12,280 nucleotides of DNA from an uncultured Variovorax sp. (GTDB lineage: Bacteria; Pseudomonadota; Gammaproteobacteria; Burkholderiales; Burkholderiaceae). The stretch lies in the NCBI GenBank assembly GCA_946478645.1, contig CAMLCW010000139.1:1-12280 (forward strand), read 5' to 3'. Positions 1 to 7,120 of the stretch are shown here, piece after piece (positions within the stretch are counted from its first letter, which is position 1; every line of letters starts with the position of its first letter). A program made the position numbers and the translations under genes. Under the pieces are notes generated by a model that was not told where the DNA came from, ran no database searches, and worked only from the letters and a program-made list of their open reading frames with translations.

Positions 1-1072
1 CGCGCGCCGCGTCGGCGATCGGGTCCTGCTGGTCGTCGCCTTCCGACAGCACGGTGTAGAAGGCGGTGATCGAGCCGCCGCGGCCCTCGGCGTCGCGCGC
101 GCCGTTGCCCGCGCGCTCCACGAGCGCCGGCAGCTTGGCGAACACCGACGGCGGATAGCCCTTGGTGGCCGGCGGCTCGCCGACCGCGAGCGCGATCTCG
201 CGCTGCGCCATCGCATAGCGGGTGAGCGAATCCATGATCAGCAGCACGTCGCGCCCCTGATCGCGGAAGTACTCGGCCAGGCAGGTGGCGTAGGCCGCGC
301 CCTGCAGCCGCAGGAGCGGCGAGTTGTCGGCCGGCGCGGCCACCACCACCGAACGGGCCAGGCCTTCCTCGCCGAGCGTGTGTTCGATGAATTCCTTCAC
401 CTCGCGCCCGCGCTCGCCGATCAGGCCGACCACGATGACCTCGGCGCTGGTGTAGCGCGCCATCATGCCGAGCAGCACGCTCTTGCCCACGCCCGAGCCC
501 GCGAACAGGCCCATGCGCTGGCCGCGGCCCACGGTGAGCATCGCGTTGATCGCGCGCACGCCCACGTCGAGCACCGAATCGATCGGCGCGCGCGTCAGCG
601 GATTGATCGGCGGCGACGACAGCGGCACCTTGCGCGCGATGTCGAGCGGCCCGAGCCCGTCGAGCGGGCGGCCGACCGCGTCGACCACGCGGCCGAGCAT
701 GCCTTCGCCCACCGGCAGCCGCTTGGCATGCGCCTCGCCCGGGGCCGCGCCCGCGGCGGGCCGCGCCGCGCCGGGGCGTGCGATCACGCGCGCGCCGGGC
801 AGGAGGCCGGCCACTTCGCTTTGCGGCATCAAAAACAGGCGGTCGCCCGCGAAGCCGACCACTTCGGCCTCGGCATGGCGCTGCGAATGGCCGGGCGGCA
901 GTTCGATCAGGCAGTCGCTGCCGACCGGCAATTGCAGGCCCACGGCCTCGAGCACCAGGCCCACGGCGCGGGTCAGGCGCCCGGAGTTCGCGATGGTCTG
1001 GCAGCGGCCGACTTCGGTGCGGGCCTGGGCGAGCGTGGCCTGCCACGACTGCAGATGCGGGTTCGTCGACAT
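1..1072 (-). CDS. fliI: Flagellum-specific ATPase FliI (C-terminal part missing, cut by window edge)
   Basis: This is the ATPase of the flagellar type III export apparatus, related to the F1 beta subunit. It acts at the cytoplasmic base of the flagellum with FliH and FliJ. The frame is open from the ATG at 1072 to the left edge, giving 357 codons. The family runs to about 440-470 residues, so roughly the last quarter is outside. The Walker A loop AGSGVGKS spans residues 191-198 (Lys197). GERGRE follows at 219-224 and includes the expected catalytic Glu220. The Walker B strand LLIMD ends at Asp281 and runs into [11 protein letters not shown]. The text [11 protein letters not shown] and [10 protein letters not shown] is typical of FliI rather than F1 beta. 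The gene starts 4 bp after the fliH stop, so it is almost certainly translated from the same operon mRNA. fliJ would be expected next, beyond the window. Confidence 0.97.
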   Translation of the reverse strand, partial: MSTNPHLQSWQATLAQARTEVGRCQTIANSGRLTRAVGLVLEAVGLQLPVGSDCLIELPPGHSQRHAEAEVVGFAGDRLFLMPQSEVAGLLPGARVIARPGAARPAAGAAPGEAHAKRLPVGEGMLGRVVDAVGRPLDGLGPLDIARKVPLSSPPINPLTRAPIDSVLDVGVRAINAMLTVGRGQRMGLFAGSGVGKSVLLGMMARYTSAEVIVVGLIGERGREVKEFIEHTLGEEGLARSVVVAAPADNSPLLRLQGAAYATCLAEYFRDQGRDVLLIMDSLTRYAMAQREIALAVGEPPATKGYPPSVFAKLPALVERAGNGARDAEGRGGSITAFYTVLSEGDDQQDPIADAAR

Positions 1073-1076
1073 GACC

Positions 1077-1796
1077 TCAGGCGCCCTCGGTGTCGGCATG
1101 CGGCGAGAAGGCGCCCACCACGCGCTTCCAGCGGGTTTCGAGCGTGGCGTCCATCTCGCCGCAGGCCGAGCGCACGCGGCAGCTGCCGCGCGCGAGGGTG
1201 TCGTCGGGGCGCAGCTGCCAGCCGGCGGCCTGCAGTTCGCCGCCGAGGCTGTTCTTCACCAGCGCCAGGTCGTCGGGGTGCAGCAGCAGCCGCGGCTCGC
1301 CCTGCAGCGCGGGCTCGGCATGCAGCAGGTCCTGCACCAGCGCGAGCACCCATTCGGGCTCGACGCGCAAGGTGCGGTGCACCACCTGCCGCGCCACGTC
1401 GAGCGCGAGCGCGAGGATCGACTCGGAAAGCTCGCTCTCTGCCGCGCGCAGCGCCGCCGGCAGCGCGGCGGCCAGCGCGCGCAATTGCTCGGCATGGGCG
1501 CTCGCGCCCGCCAGGCCCGCGGCCAGCCCTTCGGCGCGGCCTTCGGCATGGCCCTGGGCCCAGCCCTCGCGGCGGCCCTCGGCTTCGCCGGCGGCGCGCG
1601 CCTCCTGCCGCAGGCGCTGGAGTTCGGCTTCGCGGGCCAGCGCCGCCGGGTCGCGGCGCGGTGCGGCAGGTGCCGGCGCCGACGCCGGCACGTTGCGCGC
1701 GTCGGCATCGAGCGAGCCCATCTCCCAGCGCTGCCAGGCCGACAGGCGCGGGCGCGTGGCGGCGGCGCCCGCGGCGAAGGTGTCAGACGAATTCAT
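1077..1796 (-). CDS. fliH: Flagellar assembly protein FliH
   Basis: FliH is the stator-like regulator of FliI. It dimerises, holds the ATPase and docks it at the export gate and at FliN. The product is 239 aa. Near the N-terminus, WQRW (Trp21, Trp24) matches the paired tryptophans known in FliH for docking to FlhA/FliN. Residues about 50-70 form a charged Ala/Arg/Glu helix. It is followed by a glycine ladder with one Gly every fourth residue (Gly70, 74, 78, 82, 86, 90, 94), the GxxxG repeat typical of FliH. Residues about 115-235 are the FliH/V-ATPase-E-like domain, with [16 protein letters not shown] in the middle. Its start overlaps the end of fliG by 14 bp, and the Shine-Dalgarno match is weak, which suggests translational coupling. 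Position between fliG and fliI supports the call. Confidence 0.95.
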   Translation of the reverse strand: MNSSDTFAAGAAATRPRLSAWQRWEMGSLDADARNVPASAPAPAAPRRDPAALAREAELQRLRQEARAAGEAEGRREGWAQGHAEGRAEGLAAGLAGASAHAEQLRALAAALPAALRAAESELSESILALALDVARQVVHRTLRVEPEWVLALVQDLLHAEPALQGEPRLLLHPDDLALVKNSLGGELQAAGWQLRPDDTLARGSCRVRSACGEMDATLETRWKRVVGAFSPHADTEGA

Positions 1797-2778
1797 CGGT
1801 GCCCGGCGTTGAAACGACGATCTCGCCCGCGTCGGCCAGGCGGCGCACCACCTGCAGGATGGCCTTCTGCTCGGTCTCGACCTGCGAGACGCGCACCGGG
1901 CCGCGCAGCTCGATGTCTTCGCGCAGCGTCTCGGCCGCGCGCTGCGACATGTTCTTGAGGAACTTGTCGCGCAGCTCGGGCGCCGAGCCCTTGAGCGCGA
2001 CGATGAGCGCGTCGGACTCGATCTCCTTGAGCAGGCGCTGGATGTAGCGGTCCTCGAGGTCGAGCAGGTTCTCGAACACGAACATCTCCTCGACGATGCG
2101 CTGGGCCAGCGCCTCGTCGTGGGCGCGCACGTGGGCGATGGCTTCCTCTTCCTGCGCGCTGTTCATCAGGTTGACGATCTCGGCCGCGGTGCGCGCGCCG
2201 CCCAGGCGGCTGCGCTTCAGGCCTTCGCCCGAGAGCATCTCGGTGAGCACGTCGGTCAGTTCGGCCAGCGCCGCGGGCTGCACGCCGCCGAAGGTGGCCA
2301 CGCGCAGGATCACGTCGTGGCGCAGGCGCTCTGGCAGCTTCTCGAGCACTTCCGAGGCCTTCTTGCGTTCGAGGTGGACCAGGAGCGTCGCGAGGATCTG
2401 CGGATGCTCGTCGCGCACCAGCTCGACCACTTCGCCGGCCTCCAGGTCGTTGAGCCGCTCGATGCCGCCGTGCGGCTCGTCGGGTTGCAGGATGTCCTCG
2501 AGCAGGTTGCTCGCGCGGTCGTCGCCGAGCGCCTTGCGCAGCACCGCGCGGATGTAGCTGCCCGAGCCCAGGTGCAGCGCGGAGAGCTGCTCGGTCTCGA
2601 GCCGGAACTCGGCCAGCACGGCCGCCAGTTCGTCCTTCGAGACCTGGCTCAGCCGGGCCATCGCGGCGCCCAGCGCCTGCACCTCGGTGGCAGGCATGTG
2701 GTGCAGCGTGGCCGCGGCGCGGTCCTCGCCGAGGGACATCAGCAGGATCGCGGCCTTTCGGGTGCCTGCATCGCTCAT
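1783..2778 (-). CDS. fliG: Flagellar motor switch protein FliG
   Basis: FliG is the C-ring component that touches the MotA stator and generates torque. Its N-domain sits on the FliF tail. At 331 aa it equals the length of the E. coli protein and can be aligned with an offset of one residue. Visible landmarks are EHPQ at 124-127 in the middle armadillo domain, the MFVF hydrophobic motif at 232-235, and the C-terminal torque helix region 260-300. The charged residues known in E. coli as Lys264, Arg281, Asp288, Asp289 and Arg297 correspond here to Lys263, Arg280, Glu287, Asp288 and Arg296. One Asp is therefore a Glu, a conservative change. The start codon overlaps the fliF stop as ATGA, which points to coupled translation and stoichiometric synthesis with the MS ring. 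Confidence 0.97.
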   Translation of the reverse strand: MSDAGTRKAAILLMSLGEDRAAATLHHMPATEVQALGAAMARLSQVSKDELAAVLAEFRLETEQLSALHLGSGSYIRAVLRKALGDDRASNLLEDILQPDEPHGGIERLNDLEAGEVVELVRDEHPQILATLLVHLERKKASEVLEKLPERLRHDVILRVATFGGVQPAALAELTDVLTEMLSGEGLKRSRLGGARTAAEIVNLMNSAQEEEAIAHVRAHDEALAQRIVEEMFVFENLLDLEDRYIQRLLKEIESDALIVALKGSAPELRDKFLKNMSQRAAETLREDIELRGPVRVSQVETEQKAILQVVRRLADAGEIVVSTPGTDEFV

Positions 2779-4487
2779 GAGTTCATCCAGTGCTTGATCA
2801 GGGTGGCCACCAGGCGCGGGTCCTGGTCGGCGGTCTGGTGCGCGTAGTCGAGGTCGGCCTTCTGGCGCTCGGCCTCGCGCAGCCGGGCGTTGTGCTGGGT
2901 GGCCTGCGCCTCGTCCTCGACCGGGTCGCCGGTCGGGACCGGGCCGGGCACCACGGGCGCCGCGGCCACGGGCGGGCCGAGGTGCTTGCGCAGCAGCGGC
3001 CGCGCCACCGCGAACCAGACGAACAGCGCGAGCACCGCGAACAGCAGGTACTGCGTGGCCGTCATCGCAAGCCCGAGGTTGGCCGGGTCGCGCCAGAAGG
3101 GCAGCGCGGGGCCGGCCTCTTCGCCGGGCTCGCGCGCGAAGGCGCTGTTGACCACGTTGAGCGAGTCGCCGCGCTCCTGGCTGAAGCCCATGGCCTCTTT
3201 CACCAGGTTGCGGATCTGCTCGACCTCGGCCGGCGTGAGCGCGCGCTGCACGCGCTTGCCGTCGGCGGCGGGCGCGTCGCGGTGGTTCACCACCACCGCC
3301 ACCGACAGCCGCTTGACGCCGCCCGCCGCCTGCTGGACGTGGCGGATCGCGCGGTCGAGCTCGTAGTTGGTCGTCACGTCCTTGCGCGAGCTGCCGGGGC
3401 CGGTGAGGGCCGAGGCCGTGGTGGCGGCGGCGTTGGCCGGTGCGGCCGCGGTGCCGTTCGGCGCATTCGGCGCCGGCGGGGTGCCCGGCGCGGTGATCGG
3501 TGCGCTCGGCGGCGGCGGCGGCTGGTTCGACAGCGCACCGGGCACGCCGCCCGGCGGCGTCACGCCCTGCTGCAGCGATTCGCTCGAAGTCTGGCTGCGG
3601 ATGGCTGCGGCGCGCGGCGCCTGGTTGGGGCTGTAGCTTTCCTCGGTGCGCTCGACCACCGAGAAGTCGATCTCGGCCGCGACCTGCGCACGCACGTTGC
3701 TCGCGCCGAGGATCGGCTGCAGGATCGCCTCGATGCGGCGGATGTAGCCCTGCTCGATCTCCTGCGCATATTTGAGCTGGCTCACGTCGAGCCCGCGTGC
3801 GCCCGCATTGGCGGCCGACAACAGGTTGCCGTGCTGGTCGACCACCGTCACGCTCTTGGCGTTGAGCTCGGGCACGCTGCTCGACACCATGTGCACGATC
3901 GCGCTGACCTGGCCTTCGTCGATGCTGCGGTTGCGGTGCAGCGTCAGCACCACCGAGGCCGACGGCTTCTTCTGGTCGCGCACGAAGAGCGACGGCTTGG
4001 GCAGCGCCAGGTGCACGCGCGCCACCTCGACCGAGCCGATCGACTCGATGGAGCGCGCGAGCTCGCCCTCGAGGCCGCGCTGGTAGTTGACCTGTTCGGC
4101 GAAATGGCTGGTGCCGAACTTCTGGTTGTCGAGCAGTTCGAAGCCGACCCCGCCGCCCTTGGGCAGGCCCTGGGCCGCGAGCTTGAGCCGCAGCTCGGGG
4201 ACCTTGTCGCTCGCGACCAGGATCGCGCTGCCGCCTTCGGTGAACTTGTAGGGCACGTTCATCTGCTGCAGCGACGCGATGATCGCGCCGCCGTCGCGGT
4301 CCGACACGTTGGTATAGAGCACGCCGTAGTCCGGCGCGCGGCTCCAGAGCAGGAACGCCGCCGCGGCCGCGACGAGCGCGGCGCCGCCGACGATCAGCGG
4401 CAGCTTCGGCTGGGCACGCAGGCGCTCGGCCAGGGCCGGGGCCGCGGGAGGCGCCATGCCGGCGCCCGCGGGCGCCGCCGGATTCAT
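2775..4487 (-). CDS. fliF: Flagellar MS-ring protein FliF
   Basis: FliF forms the membrane MS ring on which the rod, export gate and C-ring assemble. The start chosen is the ATG at 4487 because a perfect GGAGGT lies six bases upstream (4494-4499). A longer in-frame reading to 4601 would add 38 proline- and arginine-rich residues with no such site. The product is 570 aa, close to the usual 560. It has a first membrane segment at about 30-48, a YscJ/FliF-type ring-building domain with LPKGGGVGFELLD and the later YQRGLEGELARSI, then VARVHLALP and FVRDQKKPSASV. A long Pro/Ala/Gly-rich linker splits the periplasmic part. The second membrane segment lies at about 471-497, and the acidic tail ends in LVATLIKHWMNS, the FliG-binding end. 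It is the first gene of the minus-strand operon and is divergent from fliE. Confidence 0.97.
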   Translation of the reverse strand: MNPAAPAGAGMAPPAAPALAERLRAQPKLPLIVGGAALVAAAAAFLLWSRAPDYGVLYTNVSDRDGGAIIASLQQMNVPYKFTEGGSAILVASDKVPELRLKLAAQGLPKGGGVGFELLDNQKFGTSHFAEQVNYQRGLEGELARSIESIGSVEVARVHLALPKPSLFVRDQKKPSASVVLTLHRNRSIDEGQVSAIVHMVSSSVPELNAKSVTVVDQHGNLLSAANAGARGLDVSQLKYAQEIEQGYIRRIEAILQPILGASNVRAQVAAEIDFSVVERTEESYSPNQAPRAAAIRSQTSSESLQQGVTPPGGVPGALSNQPPPPPSAPITAPGTPPAPNAPNGTAAAPANAAATTASALTGPGSSRKDVTTNYELDRAIRHVQQAAGGVKRLSVAVVVNHRDAPAADGKRVQRALTPAEVEQIRNLVKEAMGFSQERGDSLNVVNSAFAREPGEEAGPALPFWRDPANLGLAMTATQYLLFAVLALFVWFAVARPLLRKHLGPPVAAAPVVPGPVPTGDPVEDEAQATQHNARLREAERQKADLDYAHQTADQDPRLVATLIKHWMNS

Positions 4488-4743
4488 CGGGCGACCTCCG
4501 GCCGGCGCGGGGTGTCTGGAAGGAACGGGAAGCGGGAATGGTCTGGGGTCATGCCGAGGGGCCGTGTGGGGTTCGGCGTCGATTCTCGGCAGCCGCGCCA
4601 TATTCGATTGGTCGAACAGCCGGGGTTTTCGCCGTCAGTTGGGGGCATGTGCCAAGGGCTTGCGCTGATACGCTGAAAACACGCGGAGGCGCTTCGATGC
4701 TTCCTCTGTCCACCCCCGTCGTACCCCAGAGAAAGAGAGTTCC
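4488..4743. promoter_or_regulatory. Divergent intergenic region between fliF and fliE
   Basis: This 256-bp region must contain promoters for both fliE (plus) and the fliFGHI operon (minus). On the minus strand GGAGGT at 4494-4499 is the fliF ribosome site. On the plus strand the fliE start is preceded by a purine run (GAGAG at 4735-4739). A small perfect palindrome, TTCGA-TTGG-TCGAA, lies at 4603-4616. I found no convincing sigma-70, sigma-54 or sigma-28 promoter. From the known hierarchy these genes would be class II and activated by FlhDC, which often acts on weak promoters, but I could not recognise a FlhDC box by eye. Confidence 0.55.
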
Positions 4744-5064
4744 ATGTCGATTTCCGCCATCGAATCGGTGCTGCAGCAGATGCGGGTCACCGCGCTCCAG
4801 ACCGGCATCGCCCAGCCCCCGAAGACCGAGCCCGCCGAGTCCGGCGGTTTTGCCGCCGAGCTGCGCCGCTCGCTCGAGAACATCAGCAGCGCGCAGACCC
4901 GCGCCTACGGACAGGCCGAGGACTTCGAGATGGGCAAGCCCGGCGTCGCGCTCAACGACGTCATGGTCGACCTGCAGAAGGCCAGCGTGGCGTTCCAGAC
5001 CGGCCTGCAGGTGCGCAACCGCCTGGTGGCCGCATACCAAGAAATCATGAGCCTCCCGGCTTGA
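4744..5064 (+). CDS. fliE: Flagellar hook-basal body protein FliE
   Basis: FliE is the small periplasmic adaptor exported first by the flagellar type III system. It joins the MS ring and export gate to the proximal rod. The product is 106 aa, close to the family norm of about 104. The conserved C-terminal half reads [17 protein letters not shown] (here [17 protein letters not shown]) followed by [16 protein letters not shown], which is diagnostic. The N-terminal third is variable, as in the family. There is no Sec signal, as expected for a type III substrate. It stands alone as a single-gene unit, divergent from fliF and followed by a possible terminator before the fliC promoter. The same divergent fliE/fliF arrangement is known in enterobacteria. 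Confidence 0.96.
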   Translation: MSISAIESVLQQMRVTALQTGIAQPPKTEPAESGGFAAELRRSLENISSAQTRAYGQAEDFEMGKPGVALNDVMVDLQKASVAFQTGLQVRNRLVAAYQEIMSLPA

Positions 5065-5076
5065 GGCCACCCCTGA

Positions 5077-5101
5077 CCAAACGGTGTTGTGGATCTTTTT
5101 T
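5077..5101 (+). terminator. Possible weak intrinsic terminator after fliE
   Basis: A short imperfect hairpin (CCA-AAC, loop GGT, GTT-G-TGG, 5077-5092) lies 12 bases past the fliE stop. It is followed by a run of six T (5096-5101), one of the very few T runs in the window. The stem is short and has a one-base bulge, so termination may be partial. It sits just before the sigma-28 promoter of fliC, where insulation of the class II fliE transcript from class III fliC would make sense. Confidence 0.35.
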
Positions 5102-5112
5102 CGGAGCCGCCC

Positions 5113-5139
5113 TAAATGTTCGGCGGACCGTGCCGATAA
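5113..5139 (+). promoter_or_regulatory. Sigma-28 (FliA) promoter of fliC
   Basis: TAAA at 5113-5116 is followed after exactly 15 bases by GCCGATAA at 5132-5139. This equals the sigma-28 flagellar consensus TAAA-N15-GCCGATAA without mismatch. Transcription would begin near 5146, giving a leader of about 90 bases before the flagellin ATG. This makes fliC a late, class III gene expressed after the hook is complete and the anti-sigma factor FlgM is exported. The inverted repeat CCGCC/GGCGG at 5107-5111 and 5122-5126 brackets the -35 element and may be chance. Confidence 0.93.
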
Positions 5140-5235
5140 CTAACCCAACGATGGCTTGAGTCTCACAGTGGAAGCGGGTCCAGCGTTACGGCCGACGGCC
5201 GGAGTCCACAACCTTTTGTTTATCAGGAGTCGAAC

Positions 5236-6936
5236 ATGGCGCAAGTCATCAACACCAACAGCCTCTCGCTGGTTGCCCAGAACAACCTCAACAAGTCGCA
5301 AAGCTCGCTCAATTCGGCGATCGAGCGCCTGTCGTCCGGCATGCGCATCAACAGCGCCAAGGACGACGCCGCCGGCCAGGCCATTGCCAACCGCTTCACG
5401 GCCAACATCAAGGGCCTGACCCAGGCCACGCGCAACGCCAACGACGGCATCTCGATCGCGCAGACCACCGAAGGCGCGCTGACCGAAGTCAACAACAACC
5501 TGCAGCGCGTTCGCGAACTGTCGGTGCAGGCCGCCAACGGCACCAACTCGGCCAGCGACCTCGACTCGATCCAGGCTGAAATCACCCAGCGCCTCGACGA
5601 AATCAACCGCGTCTCGGAGCAGACCCAGTTCAACGGCGTGAAGGTCCTGTCGGCCGACGCCGGCAAGCTGACGGTGCAAGTGGGTGCGAACGACGGCGAG
5701 ACGATCGACATCGACCTGCAGGAAATCAGCGCCAAGACGCTCGGCCTCGAAGGCTTCAACGTCAACGGCAAGGGCGAAGTCGCCAACGCCGCCGCCTCGG
5801 CGGACGACCTGGTGCTGGCCGGCTTCACGAAGGCCGGCTCGCCCGCGGCCAACGGCTCCTACGCCTTCAGCAAGACCACGACCACGAACAACGCCGCCGC
5901 CACCTCGGCCGCCGTGTTCTCCAACCTGGCCGACGGCGCCACGGTCACCTACGCCGGCACCGACACCGGCCTGGGCCAGGCTGCCACGGGCGGCACCTAC
6001 ACCTACGACAAGGAAACCGACTCGTTCTCGTTCAGCTCGGCCGACGTCTCCAACGCCGCCGTGGCCAGCTTCCTCGCACCCGCGGCCGGCCAGACGAAGG
6101 CAGCCACGGTCGAGATCGGCGGCGAATCGCAGGACGTGCTGATCGACAGCACCGGCAACATCACCGCGGCCGACGACGGCGCGGCGCTGTACCTGGACGG
6201 CGACGGCAACCTGAGCAAGACCAACGCCGGCGGCGACGCGCAAGCCACGATGGCTTCGCTGACCGCGAGCATGAGCGCTGCAGCCGGCACCGGCGGCACG
6301 ATCACGGTGGGCGACACGGTGCTGACGGCCGACACGGTCACGGGCAATGCCTTCGACGTGGCCGGCGCCAGCATCAGCGCCAGCGCGCTGAAGGGCCTGG
6401 CCAACGTCGGCGGCTACAGCACCGCCACCCACACCGTGGCAGCCGGTACGGCCGCAGCGGGCGGCGCGGTGACGGTCACGGCCGGTGGCGCTGCCGCCTA
6501 CACGGACGCCGACGGCGCCCTGACGGTGGATGCCTCCGAGACCTCCACCGCCACCTACTACGCGCAAGGCAACGGCAAGGTGACCGACGACACGGGCGCC
6601 CAGCTCTACAAGACCGAAGACGGCGACTTCACGCTCGAAGCCACGACGGCCTCGGAAGCCACCGCCGACCCGCTGGCCGCGATCGACGCCGCGCTGTCGA
6701 AGGTCGACAAGCTGCGCTCTTCGCTCGGTGCGGTGCAGAACCGTTTCGACTCGACCATCGCCAACCTCGGCACCACGGTGACCAACCTGGCTTCGTCGCG
6801 CTCGCGCATCGAGGACGCCGACTACGCAGTGGAAGTGTCGAACATGACGCGCGCCCAGATCCTGCAGCAAGCCGGTACCTCGGTGCTGTCGCAGGCCAAC
6901 CAGACCACGCAAGGCGTCCTGTCGCTGCTGCGCTGA
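5236..6936 (+). CDS. fliC: Flagellin FliC
   Basis: Flagellin is the filament subunit, secreted unfolded through the flagellar channel. The product is 566 aa. The start is supported by AGGAG at 5225-5229, six bases upstream. The N-terminal D0/D1 region (about 1-170) has [21 protein letters not shown], then [21 protein letters not shown], and [17 protein letters not shown] near residue 90, the segment that contacts TLR5 in other flagellins. The C-terminal D1/D0 (about 475-566) ends with [17 protein letters not shown] through QGVLSLLR. The middle 300 residues are an Ala/Thr/Gly/Asp-rich surface domain. It contains three similar beta-hairpin stretches around Tyr319, Tyr441-442 and Tyr458, recalling Salmonella D2/D3 modules. 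It is transcribed from the sigma-28 promoter just upstream, and its codons are strongly biased. FliS, encoded downstream, should chaperone its C-terminus. Confidence 0.98.
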   Translation: MAQVINTNSLSLVAQNNLNKSQSSLNSAIERLSSGMRINSAKDDAAGQAIANRFTANIKGLTQATRNANDGISIAQTTEGALTEVNNNLQRVRELSVQAANGTNSASDLDSIQAEITQRLDEINRVSEQTQFNGVKVLSADAGKLTVQVGANDGETIDIDLQEISAKTLGLEGFNVNGKGEVANAAASADDLVLAGFTKAGSPAANGSYAFSKTTTTNNAAATSAAVFSNLADGATVTYAGTDTGLGQAATGGTYTYDKETDSFSFSSADVSNAAVASFLAPAAGQTKAATVEIGGESQDVLIDSTGNITAADDGAALYLDGDGNLSKTNAGGDAQATMASLTASMSAAAGTGGTITVGDTVLTADTVTGNAFDVAGASISASALKGLANVGGYSTATHTVAAGTAAAGGAVTVTAGGAAAYTDADGALTVDASETSTATYYAQGNGKVTDDTGAQLYKTEDGDFTLEATTASEATADPLAAIDAALSKVDKLRSSLGAVQNRFDSTIANLGTTVTNLASSRSRIEDADYAVEVSNMTRAQILQQAGTSVLSQANQTTQGVLSLLR

Positions 6937-6953
6937 TCGAGAAAGGAAAGCAC

Positions 6954-6977
6954 GGCCCCGCCCGCAAGCGCGGGGCC
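6954..6977 (+). terminator. GC-rich hairpin after fliC (terminator-like or 3' stabiliser)
   Basis: GGCCCCGC (6954-6961) pairs perfectly with GCGGGGCC (6970-6977) over an 8-base loop, 17 bases after the fliC stop. No T run follows, so it is not a standard intrinsic terminator. It may cause partial termination or protect the abundant fliC transcript from 3' decay, leaving limited read-through into fliD. Confidence 0.5.
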
Positions 6978-7019
6978 TGAACCTGGCCGCAGGCCGCCGG
7001 ACCTCCATCCAGGCGTGCC

Positions 7020-7071
7020 TGCGCTGTCCCCTGCGGCCACGGCGCACTGCGCGGCCGCAGAGGACAGCGCA
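7020..7071 (+). repeat. Long inverted repeat / hairpin in the fliC-fliD spacer
   Basis: The 19-base arm at 7020-7038 is complementary to the arm at 7053-7071 in 18 of 19 positions, the exception being C7027 opposite A7064 or its neighbour. Inside, GCGC at 7042-7045 can pair with GCGC at 7049-7052 around loop ACT, leaving a three-base bulge (ACG). The combined stem is about 22 pairs. A further small hairpin, CCGAA-CTTGT-TTCGG, follows at 7072-7086. The region has no coding potential I can support. It lies 49 bases upstream of the fliD start and could be a strong pause/terminator, a 3' stabiliser of fliC mRNA, or a protein-binding palindrome. Confidence 0.75.
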
Positions 7072-7120
7072 CCGAACTTGTTTCGGGCCGCATTCATACG
7101 CATTCGAGGACATCGACGAC

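Noticed and set aside
4488..4601. N-terminal extension of FliF to the ATG at 4601
   Set aside because: GGAGGT at 4494-4499 fits the ATG at 4487. The extension would be Pro/Arg-rich, precede the usual FliF N-terminus and occupy the divergent promoter region.
4621..4671. Sigma-70 or sigma-54 promoter in the fliF/fliE region
   Set aside because: TGATAC at 4666-4671 has no fitting -35. TGGCAC on the minus strand has no GC at the -12 position. Neither is good enough to call.
2790..4676. 628-aa open frame on the plus strand opposite fliF
   Set aside because: It is the antisense shadow of FliF in GC-rich DNA, dominated by Arg/Gly/Ala/His, with no family signature.
4697..5050. Frame starting at ATG 4697 preceded by GGAGG at 4685-4689
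   Set aside because: It runs out of frame through fliE, with Arg/Ser/Pro-rich text. fliE itself is diagnostic, so the GGAGG is probably chance, though it could bind ribosomes weakly.
6937..7120. A sigma-28 promoter for fliD
   Set aside because: I looked for TAAA-N15-GCCGATAA with one or two mismatches and found none in the spacer.
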